Assembly (NCBI GenBank): GCA_040218815.1
Contig: JAVJQS010000004.1
Coordinates: forward strand, 744,001-808,000
Origin: JAVJQS01 sp040218815
GTDB taxonomy: Bacteria > Bacteroidota > Bacteroidia > Flavobacteriales_E > Vicingaceae
Length of the DNA stretch: 64,000 nt
Reading direction: 5' to 3'
Under the pieces are notes generated by a model that saw nothing but the letters and a program-made list of their open reading frames with translations, was not told where the DNA came from and made no database searches. The translations under genes were made by a program, and so were the position numbers. This document shows, piece after piece, positions 8,447 through 16,176 of the stretch (position 1 is the stretch's first letter; the number at the start of each line of letters is the position of its first letter).

Positions 8447-9472
8447 TTATTCCCAAGGTAGTCTTGCAAAATAATCTTCATTAACTCCAGTACCAATATA
8501 ATAGTCCCTTTTCTCTCTTTCTTTCATAAAGTTCTTAAGACCCGTATAGGGATATTGAGTCCTTTCTAGACCTCTATATTCCACTCTATATGTTTGGTTG
8601 CTCATCCAGTCAAACCTAGATATTAATATTACTCCTTCATCAATTCTAAATCCTTCAAATAAGTATTTTCTAATCTTATCACATACATAGTTCAAAGCTC
8701 TTGTCAATTCCACAACTAAGTCAATAATTAAAGCTAAATGATAATCATACCTATTAACTGCATCTATTTCTTTTTGTTGATCATAACTATCTTCATCTCT
8801 ATAAAACATTTCCCGTTGAAAATTTTTATAAAACCTTTCAATTGCATATGCATTAGGTTTCTCTAGAGGATGCATATAATAGACCATAACTAAATCATTA
8901 ATGACATTTTTGAAATTGATTAATGATGCTTCTAATTCTTCATATCTTCCAGGCCAGACTCTTGAAACAATATAGTCAGGGGTTTTCATTAGCATGTCAA
9001 AATTATCTTTTGGGAACTCCATTGTAACACCTAGAATGTATGAGGTCCAATTTGTCCAGTTATGAAGATCAGTAAATTCAATGAATTTATCTATATAGGA
9101 TGCATATAATTTTTCATCCTTTAGTTTTTCTTCATCTAAATTAAGATTATTACTAACCCATTCTTCGTGTTTTGATTTAAACTTTTGTAGTTTCTTTATG
9201 GTGTATTCTTCTTGTTGATCATCTATTATTTTGTGATGATTTCCACAAAGAAGTATCAAATTAGAATACTTATCTCTTTCTCCATTGTTCATTTCATTAT
9301 CACCTCTTGGCCCATCTGGACTTCTTGCAACAATGTGTGCTTCTTGCCCAATAATTGATGGGTCATCAGTCAAGGATTCATCAACCACTAACTCTATTCT
9401 ACATTCTGGGAAAGCACATCTATTTCCAGATTTTCCCCAAAGTATCTTATGTGTTTTAAGTGAAATTGGCAC
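8447..9472 (-). CDS. HNH endonuclease with a C-terminal domain of unknown function
   Basis: The first 85 residues form a complete HNH nuclease module. The zinc ligands are C19 and C24 (RCAFPEC) with C76 and H79 (LLCGNHH). The catalytic set is EAH46, N71 (SNLILLC) and H80. The remaining 250 residues are mostly helical and carry no motif I recognise, so they may sense a signal or bind a partner. It starts 27 bases after the stop of the protease gene at 9500-10090, on the same strand. The two look like a two-gene operon with defence-type parts. Confidence in HNH is high; the biological role is inferred from the island setting. Confidence 0.85.
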   Translation of the reverse strand: MPISLKTHKILWGKSGNRCAFPECRIELVVDESLTDDPSIIGQEAHIVARSPDGPRGDNEMNNGERDKYSNLILLCGNHHKIIDDQQEEYTIKKLQKFKSKHEEWVSNNLNLDEEKLKDEKLYASYIDKFIEFTDLHNWTNWTSYILGVTMEFPKDNFDMLMKTPDYIVSRVWPGRYEELEASLINFKNVINDLVMVYYMHPLEKPNAYAIERFYKNFQREMFYRDEDSYDQQKEIDAVNRYDYHLALIIDLVVELTRALNYVCDKIRKYLFEGFRIDEGVILISRFDWMSNQTYRVEYRGLERTQYPYTGLKNFMKEREKRDYYIGTGVNEDYFARLPWE

Positions 9473-9499
9473 AGGATAAATTCTAAATTTATTTATAAA

Positions 9500-10090
9500 T
9501 TAACGGAAAATCATTTCATTTAACAGGTCTGATATTTTAATAAAATGATTGTTTGATTTCCCATCTTCTCTACCAGCAATATTTAAGCCTATCAATTCAT
9601 GTTTATCATTGAAAACAGGAGACCCACTGTACCCTTTTTTATTCACGCCAGTTGCCTCTCCTAAGTTATGAAATACACTGTTACCTTGAGGAGAAAAGTA
9701 TTCATGAGTCAATATGCCAAATTCTGAGTTCACAAGCTCCCAATCTATTTTATTTTCTTGTGAAGGTTTAAGAGTAAGCTTATTAGAGATCTTAAAAGAT
9801 TTATCTAATTCAAAACCACCCTCATCTTGATCTATTGGAATTACTAAGTAATCCAATAATTCTTGATTTTTGTTTTCTGTTTTTTTTCGGATATGTTTTC
9901 TTTTTATTCTTCTTCCTTTAAAATTATATTCCTTTCCGTCTATTATAATTTTATAGTCTAGTATATTTCCATCAAGTGCACCATGAGCAGTAGTAATTAA
10001 ATAGCTAGTCTCATTATACTTTGCTTTAAATGCTGAATTTATGGGCTCACCTTTAAATAGTAATTCTCCAATATTTATCTTTTCTTCCAT
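9500..10090 (-). CDS. Trypsin-like serine protease domain protein
   Basis: A 196-residue protein with the chymotrypsin-fold catalytic triad: H36 in LITTAHG, D80 in LLDYLVIPID, and S155 in GYSGSPVF (153-160), followed by LIGLNIAG as in the last strands of S1-type proteases. There is no signal peptide or membrane anchor, so it should act in the cytoplasm, which is uncommon for this fold outside conflict and signalling systems. It is the first gene of a pair with the HNH nuclease. An attractive inference is that proteolysis activates or releases the nuclease, but no cleavage site can be identified from sequence. Confidence 0.8.
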   Translation of the reverse strand: MEEKINIGELLFKGEPINSAFKAKYNETSYLITTAHGALDGNILDYKIIIDGKEYNFKGRRIKRKHIRKKTENKNQELLDYLVIPIDQDEGGFELDKSFKISNKLTLKPSQENKIDWELVNSEFGILTHEYFSPQGNSVFHNLGEATGVNKKGYSGSPVFNDKHELIGLNIAGREDGKSNNHFIKISDLLNEMIFR

Positions 10091-10230
10091 ACAGATAGCT
10101 AAGATAAATAAAAGTGAACTAATTATTCTTTTCGTACTTTAAAACCAAATGAAATTACTTCTCAAAGTAAAACTGATATTTTGATTCTATTGATTCTGAG
10201 CCTTAAACAAGTCATGAATTATATAAAAAA

Positions 10231-10500
10231 TCAACCATTTATTGACAGTAATTTAATCTTGTCACTGTCTACTTCGACTTTTTCTTGAGTTAGTTCTGCT
10301 TTATATTGTTTCTCACTACTTTTTTGATCAATTGTAACATCAACTTTGAGTGCTTTTACTTTGTAGGTTTTTTGATTACTATTTTTATACCACTTCGATT
10401 CTTCTTCTATAGATAGTGCATAGATCTTTTCATCATTTTTTAGGCTCTGAAAAAGCGCATAATTTTTGTTCTGGAAATTAATTTCAATCTTTTTGGGCAT
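10231..10500 (-). CDS. Small unrecognised protein, 89 residues
   Basis: A short lysine- and glutamate-rich protein without signal peptide, cysteines or membrane segments. Alternating polar/hydrophobic stretches suggest a mostly beta structure. It lies between the SHOCT-like membrane gene and the protease gene, on the same strand, separated from the protease by 140 bases with no gene. A hairpin terminator (10524-10549) just upstream separates it from the preceding gene. I cannot name a function. Confidence 0.55.
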   Translation of the reverse strand: MPKKIEINFQNKNYALFQSLKNDEKIYALSIEEESKWYKNSNQKTYKVKALKVDVTIDQKSSEKQYKAELTQEKVEVDSDKIKLLSING

Positions 10501-10523
10501 AACTTTTAATTTTAAGCTAAGTT

Positions 10524-10549
10524 AAAAAGAAAGGGCAGAAACCCTTCTC
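10524..10549 (-). terminator. Rho-independent terminator after the SHOCT-like gene
   Basis: On the minus strand an AGAAGGG arm pairs with CCCTTTCT, with one bulged base, around a 6-base loop and is followed by five T residues. It lies 29 bases past the stop of the gene at 10578-11312. Confidence 0.6.
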
Positions 10550-10577
10550 AATTAAGTTAAACCATTGTTGAATTAAA

Positions 10578-11312
10578 TTAGTCAACTTTCTCAAGTTCAA
10601 ATAAAGTATCTCCAATTTTGTATTTTAACCAATTTTGTTTGACATCAACTATCTTTAAAAAGATAGAGCCTTTAAATAAAGAATAATATGAAATCCAAAT
10701 TTCATTATCTTCCAGAATTGTATAGGATCCTTTTTTTTTCTTATTTTCAACTTTATCATAATATTCGAACTGATTATCTGCTTTAAAAGCTAATCTAAAT
10801 TTATTGTTTTCCCAATTACCTGCAATACTAAGATCACTAAAAATGATCTTTTCTTTCTTTTGATTAATTGACTTCTTAAAATCCAACTTGGACTTTAGTA
10901 ATTCTATTTTTTTTTCAAATTCTTGTTGAGTAAGTAACTCTTTCTTCAAAAGATTCTTAAGAACTTTATAATCTTCGGTAGTTTTTACATACTCATCAAT
11001 TGAAATAGATTCTTGCTCTGTTTCAATTATTTTTAGTTTTTTCTTTAATTCGTCTTCATTTATTAAACCTCTTTCCCTTGCCATCTTTAAGTTCTCAATA
11101 TCTTCAACTAACTTGTCCACTTTAAATTCAGCTTGATTAGCATTCTTATTCCAGAAGTAAAAAACAGCTATTAATATCCATTGAGCAGGTGGGAAAATTG
11201 TAGTGATATATAATATGATTTTTTGCCATTTCTCAAAATATGGAGAATATATTATCCACATTAAAACTCCTATGACTACTCCAACTGTTAGCCCAATTAA
11301 TGTATCTTTCAT
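10578..11312 (-). CDS. Membrane protein with two N-terminal segments and SHOCT-like helices
   Basis: A 244-residue protein. Two membrane segments occupy about residues 4-20 and 31-52. After them come two short helical modules of the SHOCT kind: RERGLINEDELKKKL near 79-93 and LLKKELLTQQEFEKKIELL near 117-135. The C-terminal 70 residues look like a beta domain reminiscent of lipocalin-like folds (NWENNKFRLAFKADNQFEYY). SHOCT-type modules often serve in oligomerisation. It sits in the island between the DUF3871-like gene and the 89-residue gene. No defined function. Confidence 0.6.
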   Translation of the reverse strand: MKDTLIGLTVGVVIGVLMWIIYSPYFEKWQKIILYITTIFPPAQWILIAVFYFWNKNANQAEFKVDKLVEDIENLKMARERGLINEDELKKKLKIIETEQESISIDEYVKTTEDYKVLKNLLKKELLTQQEFEKKIELLKSKLDFKKSINQKKEKIIFSDLSIAGNWENNKFRLAFKADNQFEYYDKVENKKKKGSYTILEDNEIWISYYSLFKGSIFLKIVDVKQNWLKYKIGDTLFELEKVD

Positions 11313-11341
11313 AATCTCCCATTTTTTTTCATCGCTAAAGT

Positions 11342-11369
11342 AAAAAAAAAGAGGGCAAAAGCCCCCTTT
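11342..11369 (-). terminator. Rho-independent terminator after the DUF3871-like gene
   Basis: On the minus strand a GGGGGC arm and a GCCCTC arm flank a TTTT loop and are followed by nine T residues, beginning only a few bases after the stop at 11371. Confidence 0.75.
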
Positions 11370-11370
11370 C

Positions 11371-12375
11371 CTAATTCAAAAACCAACTATAATTACAATT
11401 AGCATTCAAAGCAGAGCTGATCCCTTTGACAAGTTTTAAACCATTGACATTCCTATCAAGAAAGCTATCAATATAACTAGACTTATTAGCAGAAGTAATC
11501 AGATTGTACAGTTTCCATAGACTGATCCTTCCATCCTTTGACCTGCAAAAGCTTTTTGATTTGTAATAGTCTTTAGCAATCACATTAAAATGGTTGTCAG
11601 TGAGCAGAATCTCTGGCAGATCCTTTTTAGCTTCTCCAGGTAAGTGATTATATAGTCTGAGCTTACCTAGAAGGGTTGCAAATTGCTTTTCTGTAAAATA
11701 AGCTTCTTCTAAATTTTTGTAAACTTCCCTTTGTCTATTAAAATTAAATCCCTGTGCTAGCTCCTTAACCTTAAATGACAGATCATTAAGATTATCTGTT
11801 TTTATTTCAGAGAGGTAGCCATCAGTTGAAATACAAAGGTTTAAACAAACCATATTTTGAAAACCTATAAAGACTTTAAACTTTTCCACTCCTTTCTTAG
11901 AATGAAGATTTTCATGATTATAGCATCTAATTCCACCTATGGCTAATGAAAGTTCATTTCCACCAATTTGTGTCCTTATTTCAGGTATTCTAGCAACCCA
12001 TGCCATTCTCTCATAATAGAGAGTTTTTTGACTCTCATTTAGCTCATTTGCAGCTAAATTTATAGCATCAGGAGTTCTACCCTTGATTTGGTGACTTACT
12101 CTTATCTGAGGCATCTCAATTGGCTTATTTAGTATCTCTTTTGCTGCCCTTAATCCAGTTTCAATAAACTGGTCATGAGAGATGGTCACTTCATTGTCTT
12201 TAGCAAATACAGGGACTATACATCTATTTTTTAACTCATCCAGGTTTATTCCAACAGAGTTTGCTTTTAGAAAAGCTCTATCATCAGCTTTTGGTTTATT
12301 CTCAGTCAGCCTTACTTCAGGACTCTTTGTGCCCTCAGATCCATTCTGAGAGCTATTTTTTAATATCAGTTCCAT
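11371..12375 (-). CDS. DUF3871-like protein of Bacteroidota mobile elements
   Basis: A 334-residue soluble protein that I assign tentatively to the DUF3871 group, which is common on Bacteroidota integrative elements and has no known biochemical role. Recognisable segments are RVSHQIKGRTPDAINLAANE (about 111-130), a central GGNELSLAIGGIRCYNHENL stretch, and a C-terminal end with WKLYNLITSANKSSYIDSFL. Its start lies 23 bases inside the RecA-like ATPase gene, so the two are tightly coupled. Its fixed place behind an ATPase suggests a DNA-related job, for example in replication or recombination of the element. Confidence 0.6.
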   Translation of the reverse strand: MELILKNSSQNGSEGTKSPEVRLTENKPKADDRAFLKANSVGINLDELKNRCIVPVFAKDNEVTISHDQFIETGLRAAKEILNKPIEMPQIRVSHQIKGRTPDAINLAANELNESQKTLYYERMAWVARIPEIRTQIGGNELSLAIGGIRCYNHENLHSKKGVEKFKVFIGFQNMVCLNLCISTDGYLSEIKTDNLNDLSFKVKELAQGFNFNRQREVYKNLEEAYFTEKQFATLLGKLRLYNHLPGEAKKDLPEILLTDNHFNVIAKDYYKSKSFCRSKDGRISLWKLYNLITSANKSSYIDSFLDRNVNGLKLVKGISSALNANCNYSWFLN

Positions 12376-13195
12376 TGCTTGAATAATTTAAATTTTGTAA
12401 TTGATTTTTCTTTTGTTTAAATGCTAAGACTAGCTCTTCTCTCGCATCAGGGTAAGACCTGTAAAGGCTTTTGAGTTCCTCTTCAGATTTACAGCCATTG
12501 ATCTTATTAAGCATTTGGTCATTTGTAACCCCTGAATTGCACCATTCAAGGATTTTTCTACCTGTTTCTTCTGAAATCTTGAACTCTGGAGCATTGGAAA
12601 AGAGGTTGGTTCTGTCTTTACTACTTTTAGCAAAGTGCTTTGAATCCACTTCTAATACAATTGCAAACTCGTAATCCACGCCATCTCTTTGAATGGCTTT
12701 CAATCCTACCTTTTCTGGAACATACTTACCATCTTTTAAGTTGAGAACAAAGTCTTGCCTAGATCTCATCGTTGCTATGAAATGAGCTGGTGACTGAAGA
12801 ATCTTGTCAATAAATGCTTTTTGAAGTGGATTTATCTTACGCCAATTGGTAAAACTGTTCCCATTTAGTGATGAATGATAATCCAATAGATATTCCCAAC
12901 AATGACTAATGGAGTCAATAATAATAACTTCCATACCTGCATTTATACATTCATCTATGGCTTTAATATATTTCTGAGGATTGTAAGGTGGATCCATTGA
13001 AAGGACATTATACCCACCTAAATGAGCATAAAGGTCTGCTGAACCATTTTCAGTGTCAATGATGGCAACTTTTTCTAGACTGCCTAACATGCCTTTTGCT
13101 ATTAATAATGCTCCATAGGTCTTTCCAGAACCTGCTGAGCCTTGTATGGCTAGTTTGATTTTAGCCTGTTTTCTAAGTGATTTTCTTAACTTCAT
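12353..13195 (-). CDS. RecA-like AAA-family ATPase (AAA_24 / Sak4-like)
   Basis: A 280-residue ATPase with Walker A GSAGSGKT at 19-26, an acidic strand AIIDTEN near 43-49, and a Walker B strand EVIIIDSISHCWE about residue 90-102. A conserved 'ATMRSRQDFVL' strand follows. This arrangement matches the phage/plasmid AAA_24 proteins related to Sak4, single-strand annealing or RecA-like ATPases that help element DNA recombine. The last 60 residues are a helical tail. The 3' end overlaps the DUF3871-like gene by 23 bases. The leader carries two direct 13-base repeats, 21 bp apart, just before the ATG. Confidence 0.75.
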   Translation of the reverse strand: MKLRKSLRKQAKIKLAIQGSAGSGKTYGALLIAKGMLGSLEKVAIIDTENGSADLYAHLGGYNVLSMDPPYNPQKYIKAIDECINAGMEVIIIDSISHCWEYLLDYHSSLNGNSFTNWRKINPLQKAFIDKILQSPAHFIATMRSRQDFVLNLKDGKYVPEKVGLKAIQRDGVDYEFAIVLEVDSKHFAKSSKDRTNLFSNAPEFKISEETGRKILEWCNSGVTNDQMLNKINGCKSEEELKSLYRSYPDAREELVLAFKQKKNQLQNLNYSSNGTDIKK

Positions 13196-13199
13196 AATT

Positions 13200-13233
13200 T
13201 TGATTGTTTAATGTTAAATATTGATTGTTTAAT
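13200..13233. promoter_or_regulatory. Two direct repeats in front of the RecA-like ATPase gene
   Basis: TTGATTGTTTAAT occurs at 13200-13212 and again at 13221-13233. The start-to-start distance is 21 bp, two helical turns, so a dimeric or tandem regulator could bind both on one face of the DNA. The first copy begins 5 bases upstream of the ATPase ATG (minus strand), where binding would block expression. Confidence 0.45.
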
Positions 13234-13257
13234 AATTAAGGTTGATTCTGAATAAAA

Positions 13258-13281
13258 TAGGCTGACATTGCTGTCAGCCTA
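13258..13281. terminator. Perfect 10-bp inverted repeat, possible terminator or operator
   Basis: TAGGCTGACA and TGTCAGCCTA flank a TTGC loop. On the minus strand the hairpin is followed by TTTTATTC, a weak terminator tail. It lies 63 bases upstream of the ATPase start, so it could be an attenuator for a transcript entering from the right. Confidence 0.45.
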
Positions 13282-13438
13282 TGAATTTGCTATTTAGATT
13301 AAAACCTGGAGGCTTTCTAAACTTCTCTATTTCTTGACTCAAAATCTCCTATTCTCTAGCTTTCAGGTATTTCAAGGTTACTTTTAATGAAGATTTCCCC
13401 ATAAGCCATGATATAATCTCAATTAGGGTTCCACTTTT

Positions 13439-13458
13439 CTTAGGTAACATTACCTAAG
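13439..13458. promoter_or_regulatory. Near-perfect 20-bp palindrome, operator-like
   Basis: CTTAGGTAA and TTACCTAAG are separated by CA. The compact symmetry with no loop is typical of a binding site for a dimeric repressor and not of a terminator. No transcript start can be assigned. Confidence 0.4.
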
Positions 13459-13681
13459 CTCTATACTATCAATAAAGTTGATATCAATGCAGTAAAATGA
13501 AAATAGAAATTAAGGTAAGACCAATTGATTAAGAGTTTTATTTGAATACTGAACCCCTACTTCAAAAACTAAAATAATATTGTGCTTTGGTTACTATAGA
13601 ATAATTGGATTGATAGATATTTTAAATACCTCCAGGTACTTGATAAAATAAAATAAACTATGACTCTCGAAATAGGAAACT

Positions 13682-13783
13682 CATTGGAGGAAATCCCTCA
13701 ATAAAAGAGAATACTTAATTCAAATTTTCTAATTAATGACTAACAATGAATATATATTAATAGTCATCTGATTTCCTCCAATG
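13682..13783. repeat. Nested inverted repeats, 14-bp outer arms
   Basis: CATTGGAGGAAATC at 13682-13695 is exactly repeated in inverse at 13770-13783. Inside this loop a second pair, ATGACTA (13736-13742) and TAGTCAT (13761-13767), could form an inner stem. The structure directly abuts the terminator at 13786-13812. It could be a structured RNA ending at that terminator, a protein-binding site, or a DNA-processing site. Confidence 0.5.
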
Positions 13784-13785
13784 AA

Positions 13786-13812
13786 AAAAAGCTGCCTTTA
13801 AAGCAGCTTTTT
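13786..13812. terminator. Bidirectional rho-independent terminator
   Basis: AAAAAGCTGC and GCAGCTTTTT enclose a 7-base loop. It lies 19 bases after the stop of the winged-helix gene (minus strand) and also carries a T-run on the plus strand. Confidence 0.8.
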
Positions 13813-13831
13813 CCTAATAGACTCTGATTTT

Positions 13832-14611
13832 TTATTCCTTTATTCCTGGTTTAAGATATTTTTCAATATCATGCACTAGGTCATACTGGTCTTCCTCATA
13901 ATTAACAATTATTTGAGGTAATAGGTCAACAATCTTTTGTCCATCTATATCAAAGTATGTAATTTGTTGAGGCCTACCATTAAGTGTGCTCTTTTTTACC
14001 TCTGTCTTAATAATTCCTAGTTTACAGAATTTGTCAACAATTTTGTTAGCTCTATCCTTCTTAATTCCAGTCTCACGGTAAATAACTTCTTTTGACCAAT
14101 AAAATGGTTTATGCTTAAAATAATTGAATTTGACAAGCAGGAAAATAAAGAAAACTCTTTCATCACAACTAAAAAAGTCACTATTATACCTAAAGAAATT
14201 CTTACATTCAACACCCATAAAGCTGCTATAAGTTATGGGCATAAATTCTAGACTACTTCCATAGTCCTCAATGCTGAATAGATTAACCAAACATTTAGAT
14301 TCAGGTCTGGGCAAAGCATCCTCAATATCAGGAACTTCAACTTCCCCATCATTTCTAACCTCGAATAAAATATATTTTTTCGAAGAACCATCTTCAAAAT
14401 TTTCATCTACACTTTTAGAGTGGTCAAAAAGTTTGATTTCAGTTAATTCATTCTTTTCTTCAAACTCATTACCCTCTATTTCAAGGTCTTCTGTGTCAGA
14501 ATTGAGATTGATACTAGACTCATTTAAATCATAAAACTCATGCTGCTTATTAGCATTTTCCTCAATAATTGAAGCCCCTCTTTGAATAGAGGCAAAATCT
14601 AATTTTTCCAT
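13832..14611 (-). CDS. Winged-helix-like protein of the integrative element
   Basis: A 259-residue protein with an acidic, probably disordered N-terminal half (clusters of E and D to about residue 100). The C-terminal half resembles a winged helix: VIYRETGIKKDRANKIVDKF near 184-203, then KLGIIKTEVKK and a GRPQQITYFDI wing. Such proteins in Bacteroidota elements are usually DNA-binding regulators or initiators, but I cannot choose between them. It is followed by a clear terminator and lies between the integrase gene and the repeat-rich region. Confidence 0.6.
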   Translation of the reverse strand: MEKLDFASIQRGASIIEENANKQHEFYDLNESSINLNSDTEDLEIEGNEFEEKNELTEIKLFDHSKSVDENFEDGSSKKYILFEVRNDGEVEVPDIEDALPRPESKCLVNLFSIEDYGSSLEFMPITYSSFMGVECKNFFRYNSDFFSCDERVFFIFLLVKFNYFKHKPFYWSKEVIYRETGIKKDRANKIVDKFCKLGIIKTEVKKSTLNGRPQQITYFDIDGQKIVDLLPQIIVNYEEDQYDLVHDIEKYLKPGIKE

Positions 14612-14728
14612 TAAAAAAAATTTAAATGTTAAGATTCAAATAAGAAACTTTACGCTTATTTGAAATAAAGAAAACTCAACAAAATGTTTGATAAAACTCG
14701 GATAGTTAGCCAACTGGGGAGGAATTGC

Positions 14729-14781
14729 AATATTGACTAATTCCGTCAAAGATAATCAATTTGAGGGAATCAGTCAATATT
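14729..14781. repeat. 16-bp inverted repeat at the 3' end of the integrase gene
   Basis: AATATTGACTAATTCC (14729-14744) is mirrored by GGAATCAGTCAATATT (14766-14781) with one mismatch and a 21-bp spacer. The right arm covers the last codons and stop of the integrase. No T-run follows, so it is not a good terminator. A recombinase or accessory-factor site is possible. Confidence 0.45.
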
Positions 14782-15987
14782 ATTTGAAAGAATTTTGCTC
14801 AATTTTTCCATATGATTGCTAATACTCTTCTTAACAACCTTAGCATAGTGTTCTTGCGTAATAGCTATTTTGGAGTGACCTAAAAGCTCACTTACAATTT
14901 CTATAGGTACATTGTTATAAAGTAGAATTGTTGTAGCAAAGGTTTTTCTAGCAATATGATGAGTGAGTTTCTTTTGAATCCCTACAATTTCAGCTATTTC
15001 TTTGAGATAAGAATTAAACTTTTGATTAGAGATTTTTGGTAAAAGTTTTTCTTCATCTGATTGATATTTATATAATATCTCTTGAGCTCTTGGTAATATA
15101 GGTATTGAAATACTTGCACTAGTTTTCTTCCTATACATCTCTATCCAATTATTACCATCAAATCCAATAATAATGTGCTTCTTAGACAAAGAATCCATCT
15201 CCTGAAAGGCTAAGCCAGTGTAACAACAAAATATAAACATATCTTTCACTTGCTGAAGTCTCTTTTGAGCAAATGAATAATTCTGTAATGAGTCAAGCTC
15301 TGATTGAGTAAGGTAAATTATCTGTTTTAAATACCTTCTAGGTCTATAACTGAGAAATGGATCTTTATCTAAAAACCCTTCAGAGATAGATAGCTTAATT
15401 ATTTTTCTCACTCTTTGGATGCACTTATTTACAGTAATTTGCTTTTGATTTCTTTTAGATTTAAGATAATAATCCAGGTCATCAAGAAACTTAATTGAAA
15501 GTGAATTGAGTGCTATATCATTTTTGTCATATTGGCTTTTAATAAACTTTTGTAACAGAGTGTATGTGCCATTCCATTTCTGATAATATCTCTTAGCATA
15601 ATTGATTCCCACAAGCTTTTCCATTCTATTATTATGAACCATTAATACCTCAAGGAAAGTCTTGTTGTTATGTGTGGGCTTTCCTATATAGTTAAGATAA
15701 ACATCTTCAACATCAAATGAGCTCTCATTAACTTGAAGCATTAAAAAAGCCTGATTTATCTTTTGTTTAATCAGGCTAATTTGTGAATTGATGTAATTAT
15801 TTTCTTGGTTTGAGGGTTTAGCTTTCTGTATTTTGGGATGCCAGTATTTCGGATTAATAAAAAGACCAGTTGAGAACTCCTTTCTTTTGCTTTGGAAGGT
15901 AATTCTGCATCTCAATGGGCATATACCTTTTTTATTTACTCTGGCCTTTTGTAAAAGAAAAAGAATTGATAATTTAAAATTAGTCAT
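14770..15987 (-). CDS. Tyrosine recombinase (integrase) of Bacteroidota type
   Basis: The start is placed at the ATG at 15987, giving 405 residues; an upstream ATG at 16032 adds 15 hydrophobic residues that do not fit the family. The order is an arm-binding domain (KLSILFLLQKARVNKKGICP), a SAM-like core-binding domain (about 85-210), and a catalytic domain. That domain has THHIARKTFAT (the H-x-x-R box), LLGHSKI and the nucleophile in EHYAKV near Y381. The first catalytic arginine is absent: the box reads CCYTGLAFQEM, as in IntDOT-like recombinases, which tolerate this change. It drives integration and excision of the island. The gene begins about 200 bp from tRNA-Pro. Confidence 0.92.
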   Translation of the reverse strand: MTNFKLSILFLLQKARVNKKGICPLRCRITFQSKRKEFSTGLFINPKYWHPKIQKAKPSNQENNYINSQISLIKQKINQAFLMLQVNESSFDVEDVYLNYIGKPTHNNKTFLEVLMVHNNRMEKLVGINYAKRYYQKWNGTYTLLQKFIKSQYDKNDIALNSLSIKFLDDLDYYLKSKRNQKQITVNKCIQRVRKIIKLSISEGFLDKDPFLSYRPRRYLKQIIYLTQSELDSLQNYSFAQKRLQQVKDMFIFCCYTGLAFQEMDSLSKKHIIIGFDGNNWIEMYRKKTSASISIPILPRAQEILYKYQSDEEKLLPKISNQKFNSYLKEIAEIVGIQKKLTHHIARKTFATTILLYNNVPIEIVSELLGHSKIAITQEHYAKVVKKSISNHMEKLSKILSNNID

Positions 15988-16143
15988 GATTGTAAAATTT
16001 AAATGGTACACCAGAGAAATAAATAGGTACACCTAGATGTACACCTATGTGTTTGTAAATTGGTTTAGATTAAGCTTTGAGTAAATGAGATTCCTGAAGA
16101 GATTTTTCTCTCTGATTTTAATAGCTTACAGGGGGGCAAACAA

Positions 16144-16176
16144 AAAAAAGCCATCCAAATTAATGAATGACTTTTT
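16144..16176 (-). terminator. Terminator of the tRNA-Ser/tRNA-Pro transcript
   Basis: On the minus strand AAAGTCATTCA pairs with TGGATGGCTTT (with G-U pairs) around a TTAATT loop and is followed by further T residues. It begins about 9 bases after the tRNA-Pro 3' end and closes the tRNA unit before the integrase gene. Confidence 0.7.

Larger units (their letters stand above)
13196..13831. other. Repeat-rich intergenic region of the island
   Basis: This 636-bp stretch has no convincing gene on either strand. It holds, from left to right: two copies of TTGATTGTTTAAT (13200-13212 and 13221-13233); a perfect 10-bp inverted repeat (13258-13281); a 9-bp palindrome (13439-13458); a nested inverted repeat (13682-13783); and a bidirectional terminator (13786-13812). 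The density of symmetrical sites is far higher than elsewhere in the window, which suggests a regulatory or DNA-processing locus of the element such as an operator cluster, an origin or a small RNA. Confidence 0.5.

Noticed and set aside
15988..16032. Longer N-terminus of the integrase
   Set aside because: The extra 15 residues are hydrophobic and unlike the arm-binding domain; MTNFKLSILF at 15987 is a standard family start.
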